A stretch of 64,000 nt of DNA from UBA6224 sp963800205. Lineage in GTDB: Bacteria > Patescibacteriota > Saccharimonadia > Saccharimonadales > UBA4665. Both the position numbers and the translations under genes were made by a program. Location of the stretch: contig CAWCZQ010000001.1 in the NCBI GenBank assembly GCA_963800205.1, forward strand, positions 310,001 through 374,000, given 5' to 3'. The notes under the pieces were generated by a model that had not been told where the DNA came from, ran no database searches, and saw only the letters and a program-made list of their open reading frames with translations. Below, one piece after another: positions 25,957-33,823 of this stretch. The first letter of the stretch is position 1. Each line of letters opens with the position of its first letter.

Positions 25957-27345
25957 TTAGTCGGTGGTATCTCGTATTATTCGTTCACACAACAGCAGCG
26001 CCGCCCGTCGAATTACTCGCGTAGTATGCGCCATAGTCTGATCGAGTTCTTGGGCAATTTTTGCAGTTGCAATCCCCGCCGTATAACGCTGGAGCGCCGT
26101 CCGTTCTTCGTCACTCATCATTGCTTCGACCAGTCCTTCGTTCTGGTTGAAATAGCTCTCCAGCTGTGTACGGAGAAGGCTGGACATCAACGATCCGCGC
26201 GGAGTTTGGTCAGACAAATGGCGACGGACGAACTTACCGACAGGAGTATTTGGCAAAAGCTGTTCATCTATCTGCTGAATGCCGTTAGGAATAAGCGATT
26301 CACTACTGTGGTTACGCGCCGATGCCGGTGGTAATACATGGCCGTCATTCCGCAACACCACACTACCGTCCGGCAACCGAGCAAGCGTTCGTCGCAGTTT
26401 ATCTGTTGCCCTGCGTTCGACTTGTCGGATACCTTCTGGAGTCATTCCATATTCCCTGGCAATGTCTGCAAGCTTATACACACGACCGTAGTACCCGTTC
26501 CGCTTTCGAATCACATCGGCTTCTCGATCATTTAAGGAGCTTAGAGCCTCTTGCAGCGCAGCATCTTCCATCCGAGCCAATGCCTCTTCCTCTGTACCAC
26601 CAGTTACGCTCTCGTCTGCAATCATACTAAGGAGTGTTGTTTCATCTTTTCCCGCACCGTCTCCGATCGGCATATCCAAACTTACATGATTTTGTCCCCA
26701 GTGCAGGAGATCCACAACCCGCTCGGTCTCCATACCAAGTTCATCTGCGATTGCACCTTCGTCTGGTTCTTGCCCTGACTCTCGTTCGAGCTTTCTGCTG
26801 ACTGCCCCAACTTGGTTCAGCTCCTCAACGACATGAACCGGCAGGCGAACGATGCGTGATTGTTGCGCAATGCCACGGGTAATTGCTTGGCGGACCCACC
26901 ATGTCGCATAGGTGCTGAACTTGAACCCTTTGGTATAGTCGAATTTCTCTACCGCCCGCACGAGCCCCATATTACCTTCTTGGATAAGATCTAGCATCGG
27001 CATATCACTTCTACTAAACTTTCGTGCAATAGAAACGACAAGCCGTAAGTTAGCTTCGAGAAAATGCTGCTTGGCTGCCGCTCCATCTTCAGATATCCAT
27101 TCCAGCTCTTCTTGCGTTGCCGTAGCGCCAAGGTGGCGTACGAGCTCCTGCTGCTCTTCGGTGATTTCCGATGTTTGTATGAGCTCTGGATTGAGCGCGA
27201 AGTCTGCCGTCAGGCCGGCTTCTATCCGCTGCGATAGCTCTACTTCTTGCTCGGCATCAAGCAGCGGCGTACGGCTAATCGCTTCTAAATACAGTCGTAC
27301 GCTATCTTTCGGCTGGCTGGTTGTTTCGTAATATGCCTCACTCAT
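25957..27345 (-). CDS. Alternative sigma-70 factor with C-terminal extension
   Basis: 462 aa. Region 1.2 (SVRLYLEAISRTPLLDAEQE), region 2 (LDLIQEGNMGLVRAVEKFDY, FSTYATWWVRQAI), region 3 and region 4 (LNDREADVIRKR, MTPEGIRQVERRATDKLRRT) are all present, but there is no region 1.1, as in group 2 sigma factors. About 120 residues follow region 4, ending in a second helix-turn-helix-like segment (IAQELDQTMAHTTRVIRRAA). The gene is separate from and less similar to consensus than the rpoD at 33824. It is divergent from the P-type-ATPase-like gene. A distant AAGGA precedes the ATG. Confidence 0.85.
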   Translation of the reverse strand: MSEAYYETTSQPKDSVRLYLEAISRTPLLDAEQEVELSQRIEAGLTADFALNPELIQTSEITEEQQELVRHLGATATQEELEWISEDGAAAKQHFLEANLRLVVSIARKFSRSDMPMLDLIQEGNMGLVRAVEKFDYTKGFKFSTYATWWVRQAITRGIAQQSRIVRLPVHVVEELNQVGAVSRKLERESGQEPDEGAIADELGMETERVVDLLHWGQNHVSLDMPIGDGAGKDETTLLSMIADESVTGGTEEEALARMEDAALQEALSSLNDREADVIRKRNGYYGRVYKLADIAREYGMTPEGIRQVERRATDKLRRTLARLPDGSVVLRNDGHVLPPASARNHSSESLIPNGIQQIDEQLLPNTPVGKFVRRHLSDQTPRGSLMSSLLRTQLESYFNQNEGLVEAMMSDEERTALQRYTAGIATAKIAQELDQTMAHTTRVIRRAALLLCERIIRDTTD

Positions 27346-27449
27346 GTAGTGTGGTCCTTGTTGATTGAATATTCATATATTATATTCCGCATAATTATGA
27401 AATTGCGCAAGCATAAGCAAAAAATTGCATTCAACGGTATAATGCCACT

Positions 27450-30191
27450 ATGGCAACGGTGGGTACCGACAAACGACTAAACTACTATCAGTTAACCGCC
27501 GACGCGGTGCTCGAAGAATTGGCGACGCATCGCCAAGGTCTCACTGCCCCAGAAGCATCCCGGCGCCTCTCTCAGCATGGCGCCAATAGTATCGTCCATA
27601 CCGACAGTAGCGATGCCTGGGAACTGTTAGGGCAAGAGATTCGCAGCATACCATTTGTGGGATTGCTCGTGTCCGCCGGACTAGCCGGCTACGTTTACGG
27701 CGCCGATCAAGCGCTGGTGTTTGCCCTGATTGCCCTTATCGTCCTGACGCTCAATCTCCACCACCACGTCCGGACGTTATCATTTGATTATCATGTCCAG
27801 TCCACCCTCCCCCGACAGGCTCTGGTGATGCGCGGCAACCTACAAAAGCTCGTGCCGACAGAATCATTAGTGGTGGGCGATATCGTCAAGCTCGAAGCCG
27901 GCAGCAAAGTCCCGGCCGATCTTCGGATTCTCGACGAAACAGACCTAGTCGTCGACGATAGCCTCTACCATGGTAACGCCAACCACACCGATAAGTTCAG
28001 CCACGCTATTACCGCCACCGTTCACCTGCACCAACGGCACAACATGGCGTGGGCGGGCACCGTCGTGCTCGCCGGCCATGGAACAGCCGTCGTCACTGCT
28101 ACCGGCCTCCACACCGAAGCTGGCAGAGTCGGTACCCTCACGCGATCAACTGATGTCCGACGGTCACGTTTGGCCGCCGATCGCCACCGCATGCAGCGCC
28201 ACCTTGTCGTCGGCGTTGCTGCCACCATCCTCGTATTGGGCGCCGCCTCTCTCAGCGATGACTTCTCTAGTTCTATGAGCCTCGAGCTATTAGCCCTGAC
28301 TGGTCCTGCTCTGGCGCTCGCCGGCTTTAGTATGGCAGCAGCTTGGTTGTATGCACGGACGACCCGCAAATTACGCCAGAAAGGTGCCAGTATCCAATAT
28401 CCCAGCGCCCTCGACCGATTAGCTGGTACGACCATGCTGTTCGTCGACCAAGAAGAGTTTTTTGTTGGCGAATCACTGTCGAGCGATAGCGTCTTAGTTG
28501 GTAAACATCTCTGGAAAGCCAGCGGTGATGGTTATGCACCCGACGGACAGCTTACCGACGAACGCGGCCGAAAGCTCACCAAAAAACTACTGCACGAGCA
28601 CAGCTTACTGTGGGATGCGCTGGCACTCAGTACCACTGCTACACTCCTGCCACCCGACGCCGAGCACGAAGCTTGGCACGTCGGCGGTTCACACAACGAA
28701 GGTGCCCTTCTGTCACTCGCCTCCCGCGCCGGCCAGAATCCACTGGAGGTTCGTGCCTCTCATCAGCTGCTCGGTCGCCTCAAGCACGACCACGCCAGAC
28801 AGCTCACCAGTTCGCTCTGGAAGTACGGCCATCGGACCATGCTGTTTGTGCACGGCGATGCCCTGAGTACTCTGGCCCGAGCAACCAAAATATCCGTCGG
28901 TGGCCACACCAGGAGTTTGAGCGCCGCCGAACGCGAGCGCCTTACTGCCCACTGTACCGAGCAAGCCATTCAGGGCAACCACATGGTAGCTCTTGCCTAT
29001 CGCAACGTAGCACAAAGCGAACAGAAAGCATCGTCGCACGCCGACCTCGAACAAGAGTTGACCTTACTCGGTCTCGTTACCCTCAACCACGCGCTTAATA
29101 CTAACGCACAAAAAAGTTATACAAACCTCGTGCACAAACACATATCCGTGGGTATGTTCTCTGATTTTGCACCCGCCGTGGCCGACGGTGTCGCCCGGCG
29201 TATCGGTATTGCCACACCCCGCATACTCACCACTCCAGACATCGCGCGCATGTCCGAGCCGCAAATTGTGGCGGCCCTTAACAGCGGCCAGGCGGTGTTC
29301 TGTGGCCTCAGCCCCGAAGAACGCCTCCGTATGATAGATTACGCCAAAAGAGACGGTCAATCGGTGGCCGCTACCGGCCGTGGCCTCCGCGATATCCCTG
29401 CCCTCAAGCATGCCGACATCGGCATAACCACCGGCCTGTCACACCTGGCAATCCGCGACGAGGCATCGGTGGTAGTAGCAAACTCTGATCTCAGCGTACT
29501 CTCAACCGCCCTGCAAACGAGCCGGCGGCTGAGCCACGCTGCCAAAGATATGCTCGCCACAGCTCGATTAAACGGCGCAACACTCATCGCCATCATCGTC
29601 GCAGGAATACTTAGCATGACTCTGTGGCACATCCCTGTGCTAATTACCCCATTACTCGGATTGCTACTGCTGAGCATTATCGAGGCCGCAGCACTCAGCT
29701 CAATCTCTCCTCGCCGCGTCGATAGTCGCCACCATAACGACCACCCAATCTTCTTGGCGATCATGGCGACCGCTATTGTCTGGAGCGCCTATCTTATGTT
29801 CTTTATCCACGAAGGCCTCAGCCCTCGATTTGTCGACCCTGCAAGCAACTTGTACGCCCATGCGGCATCACTCTCTTTTGCTGCACTCACCGTGATGCTG
29901 CTGATTAATGCCTACTTTGCACCACTCCGCACACCTACCAAAAAGTCGGCTTTTGCCATCACGGCAGCCGGCACTATAGGCCTGTCGCTTCTGCTGTTAT
30001 ACGTCCCCGCGTTGCAGCGCTTTGTACATACCCAGCCACTCACAGTTCTAGATTGGTTGTACGTACTGATTGCCGGCAGCGTATACGGTTTACTTCGCAT
30101 GCTCGTCAGGGGGGAGCGCCAACACTCGCGCCACTCGGTTATTGCGCTTCATCACGAAGTCCACGGCCACGGCTCCGGCGCCAAGATCTAA
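27450..30191 (+). CDS. P-type ATPase homologue lacking catalytic motifs
   Basis: 913 aa with the complete layout of a P-type (P2-like) cation ATPase: N-terminal cation-ATPase domain (LTAPEASRRLSQHGANSI), two helices, actuator domain (GDIVKLEAGSKVPADLRIL), helices, phosphorylation/nucleotide domain, and six C-terminal helices. Catalytic motifs are all altered: TGES is HGNA, PEGL is GPAL, DKTGT is DQEEF (Asp kept), KGAPE is HGDAL, the TGD loop is SDF, and GDGVND is GRGLRD. It cannot hydrolyse ATP by the usual cycle. Frame, length and a TATAAT 6 nt before the ATG argue against a decaying gene. I infer a structural or regulatory membrane pseudoenzyme. Confidence 0.85.
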   Translation: MATVGTDKRLNYYQLTADAVLEELATHRQGLTAPEASRRLSQHGANSIVHTDSSDAWELLGQEIRSIPFVGLLVSAGLAGYVYGADQALVFALIALIVLTLNLHHHVRTLSFDYHVQSTLPRQALVMRGNLQKLVPTESLVVGDIVKLEAGSKVPADLRILDETDLVVDDSLYHGNANHTDKFSHAITATVHLHQRHNMAWAGTVVLAGHGTAVVTATGLHTEAGRVGTLTRSTDVRRSRLAADRHRMQRHLVVGVAATILVLGAASLSDDFSSSMSLELLALTGPALALAGFSMAAAWLYARTTRKLRQKGASIQYPSALDRLAGTTMLFVDQEEFFVGESLSSDSVLVGKHLWKASGDGYAPDGQLTDERGRKLTKKLLHEHSLLWDALALSTTATLLPPDAEHEAWHVGGSHNEGALLSLASRAGQNPLEVRASHQLLGRLKHDHARQLTSSLWKYGHRTMLFVHGDALSTLARATKISVGGHTRSLSAAERERLTAHCTEQAIQGNHMVALAYRNVAQSEQKASSHADLEQELTLLGLVTLNHALNTNAQKSYTNLVHKHISVGMFSDFAPAVADGVARRIGIATPRILTTPDIARMSEPQIVAALNSGQAVFCGLSPEERLRMIDYAKRDGQSVAATGRGLRDIPALKHADIGITTGLSHLAIRDEASVVVANSDLSVLSTALQTSRRLSHAAKDMLATARLNGATLIAIIVAGILSMTLWHIPVLITPLLGLLLLSIIEAAALSSISPRRVDSRHHNDHPIFLAIMATAIVWSAYLMFFIHEGLSPRFVDPASNLYAHAASLSFAALTVMLLINAYFAPLRTPTKKSAFAITAAGTIGLSLLLLYVPALQRFVHTQPLTVLDWLYVLIAGSVYGLLRMLVRGERQHSRHSVIALHHEVHGHGSGAKI

Positions 30192-30216
30192 CGCCACACC
30201 ATGTTCTCACTTTGTG

Positions 30217-31110
30217 TTATGGCTGAAGGCGTCGCATTTCGTCAACGTACCAGTCGGGTAGTTCTGCTACGCCATAGTACGGATGATGGTCGCCCGACAC
30301 GAACGCAGACAATGGATCACCCTGTCCCCAGTGCCAAATTTCGGTAGGGTTTACATAGAGGCCAGCTTTGCTCATTGCCCAATGTAGTACCCGCCGATAC
30401 GTCACTACCTCACTTCCCTCGGGCGCCACCTCTACCTGCGCTTCACTGTTTTCTATGTCGCTGGCGCCAGACATCAGATGGTAACCTTCATGAAAATCTG
30501 GATAGGCCGTTCCTTTTATTGCACCGCCGGCGTGGCCACGATCAAACTTCTGGTTTGTCTCCATATTCACGAGTCCTACATCCACCGCTCCTCCAGTCAA
30601 ATGCGGTGTTGGAGTCGGGTGGTCGGCCGGCTTGGCAACATATTTCTTCAATACTTCATCTGGAATAGGCAGCGCCTCTCCATTGGGTCCGACATACTCG
30701 GGATTTTGACTACGGATGACTTGCGGCCACGCTATTTCGTAGGCAAACTTTTGGACTTGGTATGGTCGTAAAGCATCATCTATCTTGAGCCTGGCAGGAG
30801 CGCCCAGCACTTCCCGTACGTCAGGATCCGTTTGGAGCAAGACATTAGCGCGGACAAGTGTCTTGGCGACATGCAAACGGACTAGCGGCGCATCAGGTAC
30901 ACCTGGCAGCGTTTCCCCTGTCATGGAGTTTGGCCGTGCGTAATAACTACTGGCATCCTCGAAGCCGAATTCGGCCTCTCGTGGATCTACGAGTTGATCG
31001 TTATACAGTGGATGTTCTGTGTCTATTTGGTAACGCGTATCATACCCAGCCTTTTCTAATCGTAGCGGAGTATAGTTTGGTACTGGTTCAAAAGATTGTG
31101 CTGCTGACAT
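30217..31110 (-). CDS. VanX/DdpX-like D-alanyl-D-alanine dipeptidase
   Basis: 297 aa of the M15D peptidase type. Zinc and catalytic motifs are visible: DALRPYQVQ (Arg binds substrate), HLTGGAVDVGL (the SxHxxGxAxD-like motif), and EIWHWGQGD (catalytic Glu and zinc His). VanX-type enzymes cleave D-Ala-D-Ala in the cytoplasm; others recycle peptidoglycan. No signal peptide is seen, fitting a cytoplasmic enzyme. The start at MSAAQSFEP has AAAGGA about 7 nt upstream and lies 25 nt after a consensus promoter. It is divergent from a TrmB-like regulator with shared half-sites between, so it is probably regulated by it. Confidence 0.82.
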   Translation of the reverse strand: MSAAQSFEPVPNYTPLRLEKAGYDTRYQIDTEHPLYNDQLVDPREAEFGFEDASSYYARPNSMTGETLPGVPDAPLVRLHVAKTLVRANVLLQTDPDVREVLGAPARLKIDDALRPYQVQKFAYEIAWPQVIRSQNPEYVGPNGEALPIPDEVLKKYVAKPADHPTPTPHLTGGAVDVGLVNMETNQKFDRGHAGGAIKGTAYPDFHEGYHLMSGASDIENSEAQVEVAPEGSEVVTYRRVLHWAMSKAGLYVNPTEIWHWGQGDPLSAFVSGDHHPYYGVAELPDWYVDEMRRLQP

Positions 31111-31141
31111 TTCCGTATCCTTTCTTGGGTATTGGATAGCC

Positions 31142-31170
31142 ATTATAGTAAAAAGGTGTCTTTTTGTCAA
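31142..31170 (-). promoter_or_regulatory. Consensus sigma-70 promoter of the VanX-like gene
   Basis: TTGACA, 17-bp spacer, TATAAT on the minus strand, a perfect match to the housekeeping consensus. It is the strongest two-box promoter seen in the window. An ATATTCAC half-site lies 3 bp upstream of the -35. Confidence 0.85.
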
Positions 31171-31173
31171 TAC

Positions 31174-31234
31174 ATATTCACAATAGCCGTAAATCTTACA
31201 GGGGTGTAATCATATTTGTGAATATTATATTCAC
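31174..31234. promoter_or_regulatory. Probable operator sites for the TrmB-like regulator
   Basis: A perfect 8-bp inverted repeat with one central base (GTGAATAT-T-ATATTCAC, 31218-31234) and a further copy of the half-site ATATTCAC at 31174-31181. The palindrome covers the -19 to -35 region of the regulator's own promoter. The single half-site abuts the -35 of the divergent VanX-like gene. This layout suggests autoregulation and control of the dipeptidase. Confidence 0.65.
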
Positions 31235-31249
31235 GATTTTAGTTTTTTG

Positions 31250-31258
31250 TGCTACACT
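31250..31258 (+). promoter_or_regulatory. Extended -10, leaderless start of the TrmB-like gene
   Basis: TGC-TACACT ends 6 nt before the ATG at 31265 and sits 15 bp downstream of the palindromic operator. Confidence 0.55.
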
Positions 31259-31264
31259 TATGCT

Positions 31265-32056
31265 ATGGAAGAATTACTAACGCAAGTCGGCCTCACCGAA
31301 GCGCAAGCCAAGGCATACCTGTTCCTTCTCGAGCATGGTCCCGCTACCCCACCTGCCGTCGCGGCCGGTTGCGGCATTACCCGCTCCAATGCCTATAAAG
31401 TGCTCGAGTCGCTCGACGACCTGGACCTCGTAATCCAAAAGGAAGTACACAAAAAGTACGTGTTCGAGCCGGTAGACCCAACTGCCCTTGCCTCACTCGT
31501 CGCGGCGCAACACAACAAGCTTCAAGCCATCGAAAACAACGTCAAGGTAGCGATGACTGAACTTCGCAGCAAGTTCCGTACTAGTACTTCCCAGAGTAGT
31601 GTCATGCAGGGTCACGGACGACCGGCAATCATCGAAGCCTTTGCGCAACAGGCTGCCAAATCTCGACCTATCTATTTTTTTAAGAGCCGTGCCGACATTC
31701 CCTTTATGGGTTTTGATGCCATGAGCAAGGTCAGGCACCTGGCGGCCGACAACGACAGCCATCGGTATGCGATTACCCCAGACGCGCCGGAGATTTCCAA
31801 AGATCCCACGGGCGACACCAAAACGCGCCTTACGCGTACCCTTATCCCGCTCGAAGCATACACCTCCCCTGTCGAATGGTCAGCCAGCGACGATGAACTG
31901 CTTATCGTTAAATATGACGGTGAGGGAACATACATAAAAATAACTGATACGGACATTGCCGACGCATTTCGACAAATATTTTCGCTCATGCAGCACGCAA
32001 TCAATAATGATCCAAAACAGCCGACCCTTCCAGACGACCGACGTGAAGCTTGCTAG
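31265..32056 (+). CDS. TrmB-like transcriptional regulator
   Basis: 263 aa from MEELLTQVGLTEAQAKAYLF. An N-terminal winged helix-turn-helix (LLEHGPATPPAVAAGCGITRSNAYKVLESL) of the TrmB/sugar-specific type spans residues ~1-75, followed by a helical linker (HNKLQAIENNVKVAMTEL) and a C-terminal effector-like domain. The upstream in-frame ATG at 31247 is rejected because it would precede the extended -10 that ends 6 nt before 31265. TrmB proteins usually sense sugars. Here the divergent neighbour is a D-Ala-D-Ala dipeptidase, so the signal may be a cell-wall fragment. It overlaps the convergent kinase gene by 4 bp. Confidence 0.8.
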   Translation: MEELLTQVGLTEAQAKAYLFLLEHGPATPPAVAAGCGITRSNAYKVLESLDDLDLVIQKEVHKKYVFEPVDPTALASLVAAQHNKLQAIENNVKVAMTELRSKFRTSTSQSSVMQGHGRPAIIEAFAQQAAKSRPIYFFKSRADIPFMGFDAMSKVRHLAADNDSHRYAITPDAPEISKDPTGDTKTRLTRTLIPLEAYTSPVEWSASDDELLIVKYDGEGTYIKITDTDIADAFRQIFSLMQHAINNDPKQPTLPDDRREAC

Positions 32057-32655
32057 GCGTTTTGGCCGAAAAGTTGTTCGTTGACGAATGCCTCGAACTC
32101 TTCGAGGTTTGTGCCTTCGTTGTTTATCACTAAGTCAGAGCGTGTCTTGACCGCGCCCATGTTTAGATTGGCTCCATCACCCCCGGGCGGGGTTTTCATT
32201 TCCATTTCTTCTTCGATAAGAAATTGCTCGAAAGTCCGACCATCTTCTTCGGTGCGGTCCCGTTCGGCTAAGTTCCGTTGTATGCGTTCGTAGCGAGTCT
32301 GTGCCGTCGCGTCGACCCACACCACCAAGCCGCCCAGCTCGTGGACTCTATCTGCTTCGTACGGGTTCCGCAGGCTCGAAATTGCCAGTCCGGCATACTT
32401 CTCTTCTAGTTCTTTGAATTGGTTATACGCCCGATCAACTAATACGGCATAGCCATACTTTCGGCGCCATTCGGCGCTGATGTTTCGCAAGTTTTCGCGG
32501 CTAATTTCGAGACCGCGCCGCTTGGCTTCTTCGCGCAACAGGTCGGTAACCGACACAAACAAATAGTTATGCTTCAGCGCCATCACGTGGCCCACGGTGT
32601 CCTTACCAGAACCGTTGGTTCCGCTCAGTCCGATAATCTTCATGGAGTTGCTCAT
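32053..32655 (-). CDS. P-loop nucleotide kinase-like protein
   Basis: 200 aa starting MSNSMKIIGLSGTNGSGKDT, a Walker A loop with the KDT ending of nucleoside/nucleotide kinases. A lid-like Arg-rich segment (TRYERIQRNLAERDRT) follows, and ISSLRNPYEADRV is typical of dephospho-CoA-kinase and dNMP-kinase relatives. It could phosphorylate a nucleotide or dephospho-CoA; I cannot choose. On the minus strand TACAAT ends 9 nt before the first ATG, predicting a leader of about 2-3 nt. A second in-frame ATG is four codons later. Confidence 0.7.
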   Translation of the reverse strand: MSNSMKIIGLSGTNGSGKDTVGHVMALKHNYLFVSVTDLLREEAKRRGLEISRENLRNISAEWRRKYGYAVLVDRAYNQFKELEEKYAGLAISSLRNPYEADRVHELGGLVVWVDATAQTRYERIQRNLAERDRTEEDGRTFEQFLIEEEMEMKTPPGGDGANLNMGAVKTRSDLVINNEGTNLEEFEAFVNEQLFGQNA

Positions 32656-32872
32656 TCAGGCCCTATTGTAACAGATATCCAGCCCACTTTTCACCCATCC
32701 GACTCCTCCTCCGAATCTTTTTCCCCACAAGAATGTATACCCTTCCTGCTAGTGTTTGCCAGCAGTATGGCTTTATTATTCTTGTGATGAAATATTACTA
32801 TTTGACTTTTATGCATTACAATGGTTTAATTTTCTCTATCTACTCAAGCAGCGAACCATCAGTAAACTCATC

Positions 32873-33406
32873 ATGTCCGAACAAACGTCAAATAACCCTA
32901 ACTATCTCCTGCACCACCCAGATGCAGTGGTAAACAGAGTCCGCGCATTTGAACTGGCTCTTGTAGAAAAACCGTACCGCGATATGGCCGCCCAAGCTCT
33001 AATGCTGGGTAGGCAAGCCGTAGAGCGTGAGCAGTCTTACGATACGACAGAACCCATAGATGATATCGACAACGAATTAAAACTTGACCGAGAAGATTTC
33101 ATGGCTTTTGCCGAAGCTAATGGCAAGGCAATGACAGCGGCAACGCGTGCCTGGAATGCAGTAGCAATACATGGTGCAGCGGCTTTCCGCATAACCTTGA
33201 AAGGCACTTGGGATGAGGCACCTTTGCCGATTCACAAGGTGTATGAACGTCTAGACGGCTTGGTGCCAGCCGGCGCTACCCCTACCCAAAAATACAATCG
33301 CGTACGTAAACTTGGCATGCCGCAATTCGGTACCGAGGCTTATGATCTACTGCTTGCCTACTGCCAAGATAAATTACAAAGCCAGGAACAAATTACTGAA
33401 TCCTAA
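32873..33406 (+). CDS. Hypothetical protein (177 aa)
   Basis: A soluble, mostly helical protein from MSEQTSNNPNY, with no motif recognised. I use this ATG because the region upstream translates into an unlikely hydrophobic sequence and a TACAAT box at 32817-32822 would put the mRNA start about 44 nt before it. No good Shine-Dalgarno. The C-terminal third (PTQKYNRVRKLGMPQFGTEA) could be a small DNA-binding or protein-binding fold, but this is a guess. It is followed by the structured intergenic region. Confidence 0.5.
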   Translation: MSEQTSNNPNYLLHHPDAVVNRVRAFELALVEKPYRDMAAQALMLGRQAVEREQSYDTTEPIDDIDNELKLDREDFMAFAEANGKAMTAATRAWNAVAIHGAAAFRITLKGTWDEAPLPIHKVYERLDGLVPAGATPTQKYNRVRKLGMPQFGTEAYDLLLAYCQDKLQSQEQITES

Positions 33407-33757
33407 CCAGCGCTCTGTTTTGGACCCTTGCTTTTTCTTTTTGCATCCAGAAACTCCTGCCGAGCTCTGAAACTAACATAGCTTAATTAGTAGATGCAGC
33501 TTCTCGGGCATACGGAAACAACCCGACTTTGTTGTGACACTGCATTTCTCTGCCCTCGCGACGTTCCTGGCTCCATTGTTGTCTTTCGACAACGAACTAA
33601 GGCGAGGACTGTTTGAGCGAAGGCGATATGCCGAGCGAGTTCCGCAGCCAGTTGTCGCAAAGGACAACAATTGACCAAGAACCAAAGCACCGGGCTTGAA
33701 CTTTTGGTTACTTTTGTTTCAAGACAAAAGTATAATCTTGCTTCTTGGATGAAAGAA
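33407..33757 (-). other. Palindrome-rich intergenic region, possible structured RNA
   Basis: About 350 bp without a convincing gene; small open frames here (up to 70 codons) look spurious. It holds several exact hairpins: GTTGTC/GACAAC with a 4-nt loop at 33578-33593 (GAAA tetraloop if read on the minus strand), enclosed by CCTCGC/GCGAGG (33554-33559 with 33602-33607); a second GTTGTC/GACAAC at 33651-33668; and an 8-bp stem ACTTTTGT/ACAAAAGT at 33710-33731. It does not match RNase P RNA, SRP RNA or tmRNA landmarks by eye. It could be a small RNA or a REP/MITE-like element. Confidence 0.4.
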
Positions 33758-33783
33758 GACAGGCTGAATGAAGGTGGCCTGTC
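33758..33783 (-). terminator. rpoD terminator
   Basis: A perfect 7-bp stem (GACAGGC/GCCTGTC) with a 12-nt loop; on the minus strand it is followed by TTCTTTC. It lies 40 bp after the rpoD stop. Confidence 0.6.
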
Positions 33784-33823
33784 CTTCTACCACCTGCTAC
33801 ATTCCAACTACTGGCTAGCGAAG

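Noticed and set aside
33473..33690. Two overlapping minus-strand frames of ~70 codons in the rpoD-side intergenic region
   Set aside because: They overlap each other, have no promoter or Shine-Dalgarno, and coincide with the exact hairpins; the structure explains the region better than a protein does.
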